Shown here: in pieces, positions 52,628 through 61,722 of the stretch | How positions within the stretch are numbered: the first letter of the stretch is position 1 | How the letters are laid out: each line of letters opens with the position of its first letter | Assembly: GCF_000422685.1 (NCBI RefSeq) | Contig: NZ_AUGN01000014.1 | Span: 1-64,000 of the forward strand | Reading direction: 5' to 3' | Source: Flavobacterium gelidilacus DSM 15343 | GTDB taxonomy: Bacteria > Bacteroidota > Bacteroidia > Flavobacteriales > Flavobacteriaceae | DNA: 64,000 nt | Translations under genes and position numbers: made by a program | The notes under the pieces: model-generated | Seen by the model: the letters and a program-made list of their open reading frames with translations, nothing else | Told to the model about the DNA's origin: nothing | Databases searched by the model: none

Positions 52628-55252
52628 CTAAACATTCTGCTCTTCATTCTCTTTGTCTAAATAATCTTGAACGATATCAATTGCATTAGCAACCACATCA
52701 CTTAAAGCAGTTATAAAAGCTCCTTCTTCAACAGTGTCTATTGCATGTTTTATAGCTTCTGTTTCTAATGGAATTATTTCATAAGTAGTATTACTGTTTG
52801 CTTCATTAATTCCTTCTAAAATTAAATCAATGATTTCTTGTTCCGTTCTACCTCTTAAATATTTTTCTTGTCTTATAATGATGTGATCAAACATTCTTCC
52901 TGCGATTAAACCACATTCTTTAATGTCTTCATCACGTCTATCTCCAACACCGGCAATAATTCCGATTTTTTTAGCAGCTTCTATATTGTTTAAATAATCT
53001 TCAATTCCTCGATATCCAGCAGGATTGTGAGCAAAATCAATTAATACTTTAAATTTTCTAAACTCAAAAATATTCATTCGTCCAGGAGTTTGGGCTACAC
53101 TTGGAATAAATGTTTTTAAAGATAAACTGATATCGTCTGTTTTAAATCCCCATAAATAACTCGCAAGAGTTGCTGCTAAAACATTAGCAATCATAAAACG
53201 TGCTTTTCCATTTAATGTTAAAGGAACGTGAGTTGCTCTTTCAACTCTAATTTTCCATTCTCCTTTTTTAATGGTGATATATCCATTTTCATAAACAGCA
53301 ACAGTTTTACCTTCTTTGCTTAATTTTTTTATAAACGGATTTTCTTCATCTAAACTAAAATAAGCTACGTTGCAATCTAAACTTTCTCCAATTTTAACAC
53401 ATTGTTCGTCTTCACCATTTAAAATGGCCCAACCATCTTTTTTTACACTTCGAACAACTACGCTTTTTACTTTTGCTAAATCTTCTAAGGTGTGAATGTC
53501 AGCTAAGCCTAAATGATCTTCAGCAACATTTGTCATTACGGCAATATCACAACGACCAAATCCTAAACCAGAACGCAAAATTCCACCACGAGCTGTTTCT
53601 AAAACGGCAAATTCTACTGTCGGATCTTTTAAAATATATTCAGCAGAAAGTGGACCAGTTGTGTCTCCTTTTTCCATCATGTGGTTTTGAATGTAAATTC
53701 CGTCTGATGTTGTGAAACCAACTTTGTACCCATTATTTTTTACAATATGTGCAATTAAACGAGTTGTGGTTGTTTTTCCATTTGTTCCAGTTACTGCTAT
53801 AATTGGAATACGACTTTCTTTTCCTGGAGGATAAAGCATATCGATTACTGGAGCAGCTACATTTCTTGGTAATCCTTCAGATGGAGCTAAATGCATTCTA
53901 AATCCAGGTGCTGCGTTGACTTCTAAAATACAACCACCATTTTCTTTTAACGGTTGTGTTAAGTTTTCGGCCATTATATCTACACCACAAATGTCTAATC
54001 CAATAACTCTTGAAATTCTTTCGCAAAGAAAGATATTTTCTGGATGCATCATATCAGTAACATCTACTGAAGTTCCACCTGTACTTAAATTTGCAGTTGA
54101 TTTTAAATAAACTACCTCACCATTTGCAGGAATTGTTTCAACAGTGTAGCCATATTTTTCTAATAAATCTTCTGAATCTCTATCGATTTCTATTTGAGTT
54201 AATACATTTTCATGTCCATAACCACGTCTAGGATCTTTATTGGTAATATTAATAAGTTCTTGAATGGTATTTTTTCCATTACCAACAACATTAGCTGGAA
54301 CTCTTTTAGCAGCAGCTACTAATTTGTTATCAATGATTAAAACCCTAAAATCAAAACCAGTTACGAATTTCTCTACAATAACTCTTCTACTATATTTTTT
54401 GGCATAGGCTAAACCTTCAACAGCTTCTTCCCATGTTTTTACATTAATAGAAGCACCTTTTCCGTGATTTCCGTCTAAAGGTTTCAGAACTATTGGGTAA
54501 CCTATTTTTTTGATTGTATCTTCTAAATCTTCTTCATCTACACAAATATCTCCATCAGCAACAGGTATTGATGCCATGTTTAACATTCGTTTGGTTTGTT
54601 CTTTGTCACAAGCGATGTCTACAGCTATATTACTAGTTTTGCAAGTAATTGTTGCTTGAAAACGCAATTGATTTATTCCATAACCTAATTGTACTAATGA
54701 GTTTGTTCCTAAACGAATCCAAGGGATATCTCTTGCAACAGCTTCTTCTACAATACTTCCTGTGCTTGGTCCAAGTCGAACGCGCTCACGAATTTCACGC
54801 ATTTTTTGTAAGTCACCTTCTAAATCATAATCAGTTCCAGAAATTAAAGCTTCGGCAATTCGTACTGATGATTCAGCTGCAAAAACTCCTACATTTTCTT
54901 CTGTGTAACTAAAGACTACGTTATAAATCCCAGGTGTTTTTGTTTCTCTGGTTCGACCAAAACCAGTATCCATTCCGGCAAGTGTCTGAATTTCTAAGGC
55001 AATATGCTCAATAACATGACCCATCCAAGTACCTCGTTCTACCCGCATAAAAAAACCACCTTTACAACCTTCAGAACATCTGTGTTCTATCATGGTTGGA
55101 AACATTGCTTCAATTCGCTCACGAAAACCTTCAATCTTATCGGTTGGAGATTGTTCCATTTCCTCTAAATCTAATCGCATTTGGATTAGTTTTTTTCTTT
55201 TTACACTCCAAAGGTTTGGTCCACGTAAGGCTTGAATTTTAAGTATTTTCAT
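52628..55252 (-). CDS. cphA: Cyanophycin synthetase
   Basis: An 874-residue enzyme that builds multi-L-arginyl-poly-L-aspartate, adding Asp and Arg in turn with ATP. The N-terminal domain (about 1-160) has HRCSEGCKGGFFMRVERGTWMGHVIEHIALEIQTLAG. An ATP-grasp domain spans about 220-475 (LKPLDGNHGKGASINV, GVDIMAENL, LEVNAAPGFRMHLAPSEG). A Mur-ligase-like domain begins with the P-loop VTGTNGKTTTTRLI (489-495 for GTNGKTT). The size and domain order match CphA1. Cyanophycinase and isoaspartyl peptidase genes lie divergently next to it. Confidence 0.96.
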   Translation of the reverse strand: MKILKIQALRGPNLWSVKRKKLIQMRLDLEEMEQSPTDKIEGFRERIEAMFPTMIEHRCSEGCKGGFFMRVERGTWMGHVIEHIALEIQTLAGMDTGFGRTRETKTPGIYNVVFSYTEENVGVFAAESSVRIAEALISGTDYDLEGDLQKMREIRERVRLGPSTGSIVEEAVARDIPWIRLGTNSLVQLGYGINQLRFQATITCKTSNIAVDIACDKEQTKRMLNMASIPVADGDICVDEEDLEDTIKKIGYPIVLKPLDGNHGKGASINVKTWEEAVEGLAYAKKYSRRVIVEKFVTGFDFRVLIIDNKLVAAAKRVPANVVGNGKNTIQELINITNKDPRRGYGHENVLTQIEIDRDSEDLLEKYGYTVETIPANGEVVYLKSTANLSTGGTSVDVTDMMHPENIFLCERISRVIGLDICGVDIMAENLTQPLKENGGCILEVNAAPGFRMHLAPSEGLPRNVAAPVIDMLYPPGKESRIPIIAVTGTNGKTTTTRLIAHIVKNNGYKVGFTTSDGIYIQNHMMEKGDTTGPLSAEYILKDPTVEFAVLETARGGILRSGLGFGRCDIAVMTNVAEDHLGLADIHTLEDLAKVKSVVVRSVKKDGWAILNGEDEQCVKIGESLDCNVAYFSLDEENPFIKKLSKEGKTVAVYENGYITIKKGEWKIRVERATHVPLTLNGKARFMIANVLAATLASYLWGFKTDDISLSLKTFIPSVAQTPGRMNIFEFRKFKVLIDFAHNPAGYRGIEDYLNNIEAAKKIGIIAGVGDRRDEDIKECGLIAGRMFDHIIIRQEKYLRGRTEQEIIDLILEGINEANSNTTYEIIPLETEAIKHAIDTVEEGAFITALSDVVANAIDIVQDYLDKENEEQNV

Positions 55253-55424
55253 TATTGGTCTTTGTTTTTTGTTGTAATAGTTACGAATCTGTTAAAATTA
55301 AGGATTTTTTGTTTTAATATTTTATTTTTTTTGAAAGAAATTTAAATTATTTTCTGTATTTTAAAACAGATGTTGATTTTCAGACTTTTACAAGCCAAAA
55401 TAAACAGAAAAGACCACTATCTTC

Positions 55425-55514
55425 AAGCCCTGATAGGAATGGCATCCTTTTTTGTACTCATTTTTTACTTTTTAAAAAGTAACTTGACAAAAAAGATATA
55501 ATGGATAGCAGGAA
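55425..55514 (+). ncRNA. Structured RNA candidate, copy 1 (flavo-1-like)
   Basis: The segment begins AGCCCTGATAGGAATGGC and ends ATAGCAGGAA. CCTG (55429-55432) pairs with CAGG (55509-55512). CTTTTTTGT (55447-55455) pairs with ACAAAAAAG (55487-55495), and TTACTTTTTAAAAAGTAA makes an inner hairpin. A related segment on the minus strand at 63818-63913 keeps the conserved ends but changes both sides of the helices. It resembles the flavobacterial 'flavo-1' RNA family from memory; this could not be checked here. Confidence 0.6.
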
Positions 55515-55566
55515 AATGGATTGTTAATAAGCCAAGTGTTTTGCTAAAAAATAAAATAAAATAAAA

Positions 55567-55599
55567 TTGAAGGTTGATGGCATGAATTTGTTACTTTTG
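55567..55599 (+). promoter_or_regulatory. Promoter of the cyanophycinase operon
   Basis: TTG at 55567-55569 and TACTTTTG at 55592-55599, separated by 22 bp. The start codon of cphB is at 55654, so the transcript has a leader of about 50 nt that does not include the upstream RNA motif. Confidence 0.5.
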
Positions 55600-55653
55600 C
55601 CAAATGAATTCGATGAATAGAATTTATACTAATTGGGGGAAATATAACACTAT

Positions 55654-56526
55654 ATGAACTGTAAGGGTAAATTAATAATTATTGGTGGAGCTGTTGATAA
55701 AGGTAGTTTTACAGAAAATAAATTCGATAAAGACGTAGCAAAAAATATTAATTTCTTTGAAAAAGGAATTTTGAAACGTATTATTGATGAATCGAAGCAT
55801 AAAGAAAAATCTAGAATTGAAATTATACCAACTGCATCAAGTATTCCTAAAGAAGTTGGAGCAGAATATGTAAAAGCTTTGCATTATTTAGAAGCTGAAA
55901 ACACAGATGTTTTAAATATTGAAAATCGTGAACAAGCCAATAGTGAAGAGACTTTAGCTCGTTTAAAAGCAGCCGATGTTGTTATGTTTACTGGTGGAGA
56001 TCAATTGCGTTTGACATCTATATTAGGTGGGACAAAGTTTCATGATATGTTGTTGGATAAATATGAAAATGAAGAATTTGTTTACGCAGGAACTTCGGCT
56101 GGTGCAGCTGCAGCATCTAATCATATGATCTATCAAGGTAGTAGTAGTGAAGCCTTATTAAAAGGTGAAGTAAAAATCACAAGTGGTCTTTCGTTAATTG
56201 ACAATGTGATTATTGATACGCATTTTGTGAAACGTGGCCGAATTGGTCGTTTGTTTCAAGCAGTTGTTAGTAATCCAAGATTGTTAGGAATTGGTCTTGG
56301 TGAAGATACTGGACTTTTAATTAAGAATAACAATCAAATGGAAGCTATTGGTTCTGGTTTGGTAATTTTAGTGGATGGAAAAGAAATAAAAGAAACTAAT
56401 TTAACTGAAATTTCATTAGGTGAACCAATTTCTATAAATCATTTAGTTACTCACGTAATGAGTATGCATGATCTTTTTGATTTGAGTACTTATAAAATGA
56501 AAATTCATACTTCTCAACACGTTTAA
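55654..56526 (+). CDS. cphB: Cyanophycinase
   Basis: A 290-residue serine exopeptidase of the S51 type that cuts cyanophycin into beta-Asp-Arg dipeptides. The nucleophile elbow YAGTSAGAAAASNHM contains the catalytic S148, and the GGDQLRL segment, GLSLIDNVIIDTHFVKRGRIGRL and GIGLGEDTGLLI regions are typical. The length is close to that of cyanobacterial CphB. It lies opposite cphA with a shared 400-bp intergenic region and is followed by the peptidase that can process its product. Confidence 0.95.
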   Translation: MNCKGKLIIIGGAVDKGSFTENKFDKDVAKNINFFEKGILKRIIDESKHKEKSRIEIIPTASSIPKEVGAEYVKALHYLEAENTDVLNIENREQANSEETLARLKAADVVMFTGGDQLRLTSILGGTKFHDMLLDKYENEEFVYAGTSAGAAAASNHMIYQGSSSEALLKGEVKITSGLSLIDNVIIDTHFVKRGRIGRLFQAVVSNPRLLGIGLGEDTGLLIKNNNQMEAIGSGLVILVDGKEIKETNLTEISLGEPISINHLVTHVMSMHDLFDLSTYKMKIHTSQHV

Positions 56527-56600
56527 AAAAAATATTGCAGATTTTAGAAAGTAGATTTTACATCTGCTGGCTATTTTCTATATTCCAAAATCATATTTCT

Positions 56601-57443
56601 ATGAAATTAATTATTCACGGTGGATTTTTTTCGGAATCATCGACATCAGATACGACAAAAGTTGCTAAACAAAATGCTTTATTGAGAATTGTAAAAGATT
56701 CTTATACTTATATGGAAACGCATTCTGCTTTAGAGACAGTAGTTTTTGCAGTTTCTTTGTTGGAAGATGATGCCTTGTTTAATGCTGGAATTGGTTCTCA
56801 AATTCAGAGTGATGGAAAAATTAGAATGAGTGCTTCTTTAATGGATGGTGTGACTAATAAATTTAGTGGTGTTATTAATATTGAAGAAGTAAAAAACCCA
56901 ATTCAAGTTGCCGAAATTTCATTAAATGTTGACGATAGAGTTCTTAGTGGAGAAGGAGCAACCGATTTTGCAAGAAAAAATGGTTTTGAAAAATTCTCTA
57001 CTGAAATTCCACAACGAAAAGCTGAATATGAAGCAAAAGCAAAATCAAACGGTCAAGGAACTGTAGGTTGTGTGGCTTTTGATAAAAACGGAAATATCGC
57101 AGTGGCAACTTCAACTGGTGGAAAAGGTTTCGAAATTGTAGGAAGAGTTTCTGATTCAGCAACAGTTGCAGGAAATTATGCAAATGCTTACTGTGGTGTA
57201 AGTCTAACTGGTGTTGGAGAAGATATTACAAGTAATGCAACAGCTGCAAAAATTGTAACTCGAGTTACAGATGGATTTACGTTAGAACAAGCTTTTGAAA
57301 AAACTTTTGAAGAATTAAAGCCTTATGATGGTTTTGCAGGTGCAATTGCTATAGATAAAAATGGAAATATGTTTCATCAAGATTCACATCCTACAATGGT
57401 TTTTGCTAGTTTTGATGGAATGAATGAAGAGGTTTTTGGATAA
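56601..57443 (+). CDS. iaaA: Isoaspartyl peptidase / type 2 asparaginase
   Basis: A 280-residue N-terminal-nucleophile hydrolase. The self-cleavage and catalytic site is GQGTVGCVA with T154 as nucleophile, followed by GNIAVATSTGG. The pocket segments NAGIGSQ and AGNYANAYCG are present. It should split beta-Asp-Arg dipeptides into Asp and Arg, finishing cyanophycin breakdown. The frame is open from 56535, but the ATG at 56601 starts the conserved KLIIHGG strand. 74 nt after cphB, same strand. Confidence 0.93.
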   Translation: MKLIIHGGFFSESSTSDTTKVAKQNALLRIVKDSYTYMETHSALETVVFAVSLLEDDALFNAGIGSQIQSDGKIRMSASLMDGVTNKFSGVINIEEVKNPIQVAEISLNVDDRVLSGEGATDFARKNGFEKFSTEIPQRKAEYEAKAKSNGQGTVGCVAFDKNGNIAVATSTGGKGFEIVGRVSDSATVAGNYANAYCGVSLTGVGEDITSNATAAKIVTRVTDGFTLEQAFEKTFEELKPYDGFAGAIAIDKNGNMFHQDSHPTMVFASFDGMNEEVFG

Positions 57444-57446
57444 TTT

Positions 57447-58007
57447 TTAGTTTTTGATGATTTTTAAATCAGTTTTAACTTGACTAGGTTTAAGAATTCT
57501 ATCTTTTATATCAATATTAATTTCATACTTAATATTGTATAGTTCTAAAATTGAATCTAATTCTTTTTTGTTTTTCAAATTACTTTTTTTGTCGAATAAA
57601 TGCTTGTTTAACATTCCAAAAGCATAACTTAATAAAGCAATTCCGACACTAATAAACACAGTTATTAATCCTATTAAAAGAATAGTTGATTTTCCTGTAT
57701 TTATTTTTAATACTTCAGAAATGTATTCGTAGAAAAAATGTGTTAATAAGAAAACTCCAATTCCTAAAATTAGAAATGTAGTAAAATAAGAGTATACCCA
57801 AATTTTTTCCATTTTTATCTTTTTATGTTCAACGTTTATATCCGTTATTTTTTCTTTGAGAATTTTTCCAAATTTTATTTTATTGCATTTTGTATCAAAC
57901 TTTGGTTTATCATTTGTTAAAATACAGAAGATTCCTTTTTTAAAATTTATACTTTGATTTAAGCATAATTCACAATGCTTAGTTAAGTTTGTTTTTTCAG
58001 AATTCAT
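57447..58007 (-). CDS. Two-helix membrane protein with N-terminal cysteine cluster
   Basis: A 186-residue protein. The N-terminus holds CELCLNQSINFKKGIFC and a later Cys (DTKC), a pattern that could bind zinc. Two transmembrane helices (about 72-95 and 105-130) follow, and a charged C-terminal part (about 135-186) is cytoplasmic. The cysteine-rich start recurs in other flavobacterial membrane proteins of unknown role. It is 24 nt downstream of the amino-acid permease gene on the same strand. Confidence 0.75.
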   Translation of the reverse strand: MNSEKTNLTKHCELCLNQSINFKKGIFCILTNDKPKFDTKCNKIKFGKILKEKITDINVEHKKIKMEKIWVYSYFTTFLILGIGVFLLTHFFYEYISEVLKINTGKSTILLIGLITVFISVGIALLSYAFGMLNKHLFDKKSNLKNKKELDSILELYNIKYEINIDIKDRILKPSQVKTDLKIIKN

Positions 58008-58031
58008 TTATAAAGATTAATCTTTTTACAA

Positions 58032-59333
58032 TTACTTTTTTTTCATTTTTACTTTCTTGTAAATCAACTCAATAATAAAACAAATCGCAATTATTGAAAG
58101 TGCGATTATGACTCCGCTTTTATTAGATGTATATTGTTGAACGATTAAAACCAATAAAGCGGCAGAACAAAGTATGAATCCAATAAAAGGAATAACTTTA
58201 TTCCCTTTTATTTCAGAAGAAAGCTTAAATCCTGTATAGTTTACAACAGCAAATATTAAAAGAAAACCAACGCTTCCAGCTGTAGAAATTGTTTTTAAAT
58301 TTAATAAATTAGTCACAATTAAAGTTGTTGCCGCTGTAATAAATAATCCAATGGGTTGATTCCAAAGTTGACCTGTTAATTGATGGGGAAGTTCATCATC
58401 TTCTGCAATTTCATAACTTACGCGACTTCCTCCATACAATGAAGCATTTATAGCAGAAAAAGTGGAGAGTAAAGCAGCTACTGTAATTATAGTAAAACCA
58501 ATTTTTCCAAGCATGGGTTTTGCGGCTTCTGCTAAAACATAATCCTGAGCACTTGCGATTTCTTTAAAAGGTAATGAACCTATGGTGACTGCTGCAATTA
58601 CAACGTATAATATAATGACAAAAATTACAGAATAATAATAGGCTTTTGGAATGTTTATTTCTGGATTTTCAATATCTGGAGCTGCATTAGCAATTAGCTC
58701 AAAACCTTCATAGGCAACGAAAATTACCATTCCACCAGTCAAAAGATTAAGAGGTGCTTCCCAGCTTGAAACAGAAAGTTGACTCAAGTTTGGATTACCA
58801 AACAAACCATAAATTCCAATTATAACAAAAGAAATTAAAATAATTAGCTTAATTATTACAGCAAAAGATTCAATTTTCCCTACAATTTTAATGCTGTAAT
58901 AATTTATAGCAGTAGCAATAATTACTATAGCACTTGCATAAATATGAAAATCAATTCCATTTCCTGTTAATTTAAATAGGTTAGGAGCATAAGAACCAAA
59001 AGCAGAAGCATAGAGTGAAAGCATAATAATATAACTAATCCATAAAAGATTGTTTATGCCACCACTAAAAATGGTTTTACCAAATCCTTCATTTACAAAT
59101 CGCACTGTTCCTCCTCTATCTGGATATTTCTTAGAAAGATTAACATAACTGTAGGAAGTAACTAAAGCAATAATCCCAGCAAACAAAAATGCAAGTGGTG
59201 TTCCTCCTTTAGATAATGAAACAGCTAAACCTAAAACAGCAAAAATTCCGCCACCAACCATTCCTCCAATTCCTATTGAAATGGCATCTTTAAGCTTGAT
59301 TTTAGAGTTTTTATTGTTTTGAGTTTCTTTCAT
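58032..59333 (-). CDS. APC family amino-acid permease
   Basis: A 433-residue inner-membrane transporter with about twelve helices. The first helix contains the APC signature IGIGGMVGGGIFAVLGLAVSL (unwound GxGxG substrate site), followed by GTPLAFLFAGIIALVTSYSYVNLSKKYPDRGGTVRF. It is a proton- or sodium-coupled importer of amino acids or amines; the substrate is not readable. It lies near the cyanophycin genes on the opposite strand, so amino-acid supply is conceivable but not shown. Confidence 0.9.
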   Translation of the reverse strand: MKETQNNKNSKIKLKDAISIGIGGMVGGGIFAVLGLAVSLSKGGTPLAFLFAGIIALVTSYSYVNLSKKYPDRGGTVRFVNEGFGKTIFSGGINNLLWISYIIMLSLYASAFGSYAPNLFKLTGNGIDFHIYASAIVIIATAINYYSIKIVGKIESFAVIIKLIILISFVIIGIYGLFGNPNLSQLSVSSWEAPLNLLTGGMVIFVAYEGFELIANAAPDIENPEINIPKAYYYSVIFVIILYVVIAAVTIGSLPFKEIASAQDYVLAEAAKPMLGKIGFTIITVAALLSTFSAINASLYGGSRVSYEIAEDDELPHQLTGQLWNQPIGLFITAATTLIVTNLLNLKTISTAGSVGFLLIFAVVNYTGFKLSSEIKGNKVIPFIGFILCSAALLVLIVQQYTSNKSGVIIALSIIAICFIIELIYKKVKMKKK

Positions 59334-59360
59334 AATTTAAAAACAGTAGTTTAAAAAGGT

Positions 59361-60290
59361 TTATTCTTTTTTCTCTAATTTCAAATCCTTAAAAGTCCAA
59401 AAAACCAAACGACTTGTTTTGTTTCCTTGACTCAAATCAATAGTTTTTACATCAGCTGTTCCCACTTTTTTAAGCAATTTATAAATAGACTTTAGATTTT
59501 CTTTCTTAGAAACTAATGTTGAAAACCATAAAGACTGTGTTTTGAAATGTATACTTTCATAAATCATATTAGTTATAAAAGCAATTTCACCACCATCGCA
59601 CCATAATTCATTATTTACACCACCGAAATTTAGCGTTGGTTTTGCTGTGACTTCATTATTCAAATTTTTTACTTTTCGAATAGTTCCTTTTGTAGCTTCT
59701 TCTTTTGAACTATGAAAAGGAGGATTACATAAAGTCATATCGAAAATTTCACCTTCATTAATAATACCTTTAAATATATTTCGTTTTGAAGATTGCATTC
59801 TAAGTTCTACAGAATCCTTTAAAATCGAATTTGATTTTACAATTTTATCAGCCCATTTTATGGCTTGACCATCAATTTCAGAACCTACAAATTGCCAACC
59901 ATATTCATTAATTCCGATTATTGGATAAATACAATTAGAACCAATTCCGATATCTAAAACTTTAATTTTTTTTCCTGTTGGAATTTCTCCATAAACTTCA
60001 CTCAAAACATCAGCAATATGATGAATGTATTCAGCTCTTCCTGGAATTGGTGGACAAAGAAAACCTTCAGGAATATCCCAATATTCTATATTGTAATAAG
60101 TTTTTAATAGAGCAGCATTTAGTGTTTTTACAGCTTTTGGATTTGAAAAATCTATACTTTCATTTCCGAACTTATTGATAGCAACAAATTCTTTTAAAGT
60201 TGGAGTAGTGCTAATTAATTTTTCAAAATCGTAAGCAACATTATGTTTGTTTCTTGGGTGAAAGCCTTTTTTTTCTGGAGTTGTATTCAA
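59361..60290 (-). CDS. rlmF: 23S rRNA (adenine(1618)-N(6))-methyltransferase
   Basis: A methyltransferase of about 309 residues, responsible for m6A at position 1618 of 23S rRNA. It opens with the family motif HPRNKHN, then has the SAM region KVLDIGIGSNCIYPIIG and the catalytic NPPF motif (CNPPFHSS). No ATG precedes HPRNKHN. The frame extends to a TTG at 60341, but that lies inside the rplT terminator, so the TTG at 60290 is proposed as start. Identification is firm; the start is uncertain. Confidence 0.88.
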   Translation of the reverse strand: MNTTPEKKGFHPRNKHNVAYDFEKLISTTPTLKEFVAINKFGNESIDFSNPKAVKTLNAALLKTYYNIEYWDIPEGFLCPPIPGRAEYIHHIADVLSEVYGEIPTGKKIKVLDIGIGSNCIYPIIGINEYGWQFVGSEIDGQAIKWADKIVKSNSILKDSVELRMQSSKRNIFKGIINEGEIFDMTLCNPPFHSSKEEATKGTIRKVKNLNNEVTAKPTLNFGGVNNELWCDGGEIAFITNMIYESIHFKTQSLWFSTLVSKKENLKSIYKLLKKVGTADVKTIDLSQGNKTSRLVFWTFKDLKLEKKE

Positions 60291-60332
60291 AATAGTATTT
60301 GTTTTTGGTAAAGATAAAGCTAATAAATAAAA

Positions 60333-60358
60333 AAATCCCAACCTTTCGATTGGGATTT
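60333..60358 (-). terminator. Terminator after rplT
   Basis: AAATCCCAA pairs with TTGGGATTT, and on the minus strand a T-run follows. It ends the thrS-infC-rpmI-rplT transcript. Confidence 0.85.
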
Positions 60359-60389
60359 AATTTATAAGTAAGATAAACGGTTAGACGTT

Positions 60390-60734
60390 TTATTTAATTT
60401 TATTTACAACAGCTCCAAAAGCTTCTGGGTGGTTCATAGCTAAATCTGCAAGAACTTTACGGTTCAATTCGATGTTGTTAGCTTTTACTTTTCCCATAAA
60501 CTGAGAATAACTCATTCCGTGTAATCTTGCACCAGCGTTAATACGCATAATCCATAATGAACGGAAGTTTCTTTTGTTTACTTTTCTATCGCGGTAAGCA
60601 TAAGTTAATGCTTTCTCTACGGCATTTTTCGCTACTGTCCAAACGTTTTTACGTCTTCCAAAGTAACCTTTGGCTTGTTTTAATACTCTTTTTCTACGTG
60701 CTCTTTTAGCAACTGAATTTACTGATCTTGGCAT
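60390..60734 (-). CDS. rplT: 50S ribosomal protein L20
   Basis: A 114-residue basic ribosomal protein. The start [43 protein letters not shown] and [21 protein letters not shown] are diagnostic. It binds 23S rRNA early in large-subunit assembly, and in many bacteria L20 also represses the rpmI-rplT mRNA. The gap to rpmI (113 nt) is longer than usual and could hold a regulatory structure, but none was confirmed. Last gene of the operon. Confidence 0.98.
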   Translation of the reverse strand: MPRSVNSVAKRARRKRVLKQAKGYFGRRKNVWTVAKNAVEKALTYAYRDRKVNKRNFRSLWIMRINAGARLHGMSYSQFMGKVKANNIELNRKVLADLAMNHPEAFGAVVNKIK

Positions 60735-60847
60735 AATTTTAAATGTGTTTTGTAGTAGGCGTCTTCTTTTTTCAAAGCACTTAGTTGCTCTAATACAGGG
60801 TTATTGAATTGTTTTAACCTTAAACAAATTTAGAAATCTCTAATTTC

Positions 60848-61045
60848 TTAGATAATTCTTAATTGTTGTTTAATGCTTTTCTCATCTGTTTTATGAACTA
60901 AAGCAGAGTGAGTTAAAGCTAATTTACGCTTTTTAGATTTTTTAGTCAAAATGTGACTTTTAAAAGCGTGCTTTCTCTTGATCTTTCCAGTACCAGTAAC
61001 TTTGAATCGTTTCTTAGCACTAGATTTTGTTTTCATTTTAGGCAT
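60848..61045 (-). CDS. rpmI: 50S ribosomal protein L35
   Basis: A 65-residue basic protein ([42 protein letters not shown]). The identification is unambiguous. It lies between infC and rplT as in most bacteria, with a 106-nt gap on its 5' side. Confidence 0.98.
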   Translation of the reverse strand: MPKMKTKSSAKKRFKVTGTGKIKRKHAFKSHILTKKSKKRKLALTHSALVHKTDEKSIKQQLRII

Positions 61046-61151
61046 TTCTTCCTTATTTAATATTTATCTTACTTACTATCTTTATGCTGAATTTTGTTCA
61101 GCATCTTATCATTTTATAGAATACTTCAACAAATCTGTTTCAGTATCTTAA

Positions 61152-61706
61152 TTATTTCTTCTTTTTCGAAGCAATAAACATAATCATACGTTTTCCTTCA
61201 AGAATTGGCATTTGTTCTACTTTACCAAATTCTTCAAGATCTTGAGCCAAACGTAATAATAATATTTGTCCTTGCTCTTTATAAATGATTGATCGCCCTT
61301 TAAAGAATACAAAAGCTTTTAATTTTGCACCTTCTTTTAAGAATTTCTCGGCATTCTTTCTTTTGAATTCATAATCATGCTCATCTGTTTGCGGTCCAAA
61401 ACGGATTTCTTTAACAGTTACTTGAGATGATTTTGCTTTCATTTCTTTTTCACGCTTTTTTTGCATGTAAAGAAATTTTTTGTAATCCATTATTTTACAA
61501 ACTGGTGGTTCTGCGTTTGGAGAAATTTCTACCAAATCAAGTTCCTGCTCTTCTGCCATTTTCATAGCTTCAGAAGTTTTGTAAATTTTAGGCTCACTAT
61601 TGTCTCCCACAAGACGTACTTCAGGTACACGAATAAAGTTATTTATTCTGTGGGCATCTTTTTTTTCTACTCGAGGCTGGTAACCTCTATTGTTTCTTAT
61701 TGCTAT
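61152..61706 (-). CDS. infC: Translation initiation factor IF-3, probable AUA start
   Basis: IF-3 prevents premature joining of ribosomal subunits and checks start codons. The frame from GTG at 61610 would give 152 residues and lose the N-terminal domain start. Reading further upstream in frame, the conserved [19 protein letters not shown] and [16 protein letters not shown] follow an ATA codon at 61704-61706, giving 184 residues. There is no ATG, GTG or TTG between that ATA and 61610. The neighbouring ATA codons at 61710-61712 and 61716-61718 are alternatives. Non-standard start codons of infC are known elsewhere (AUU in E. coli) and serve autoregulation. The gene follows thrS by 16 nt. Confidence 0.9.
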   Translation of the reverse strand: MAIRNNRGYQPRVEKKDAHRINNFIRVPEVRLVGDNSEPKIYKTSEAMKMAEEQELDLVEISPNAEPPVCKIMDYKKFLYMQKKREKEMKAKSSQVTVKEIRFGPQTDEHDYEFKRKNAEKFLKEGAKLKAFVFFKGRSIIYKEQGQILLLRLAQDLEEFGKVEQMPILEGKRMIMFIASKKKK

Positions 61707-61722
61707 GGCTATAAATATTTAG

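Noticed and set aside
55370..55504. Open frame MLIFRLLQAK... of about 44 codons before cphB
   Set aside because: It runs through the conserved structured RNA segment and its sequence follows from that motif; no start context or family.
60291..60341. RlmF start at the TTG at 60341
   Set aside because: It lies within the rplT terminator hairpin, and the added residues are unlike the family.
61152..61610. infC starting at GTG 61610
   Set aside because: This would remove the conserved IF-3 N-terminus that continues in frame upstream.
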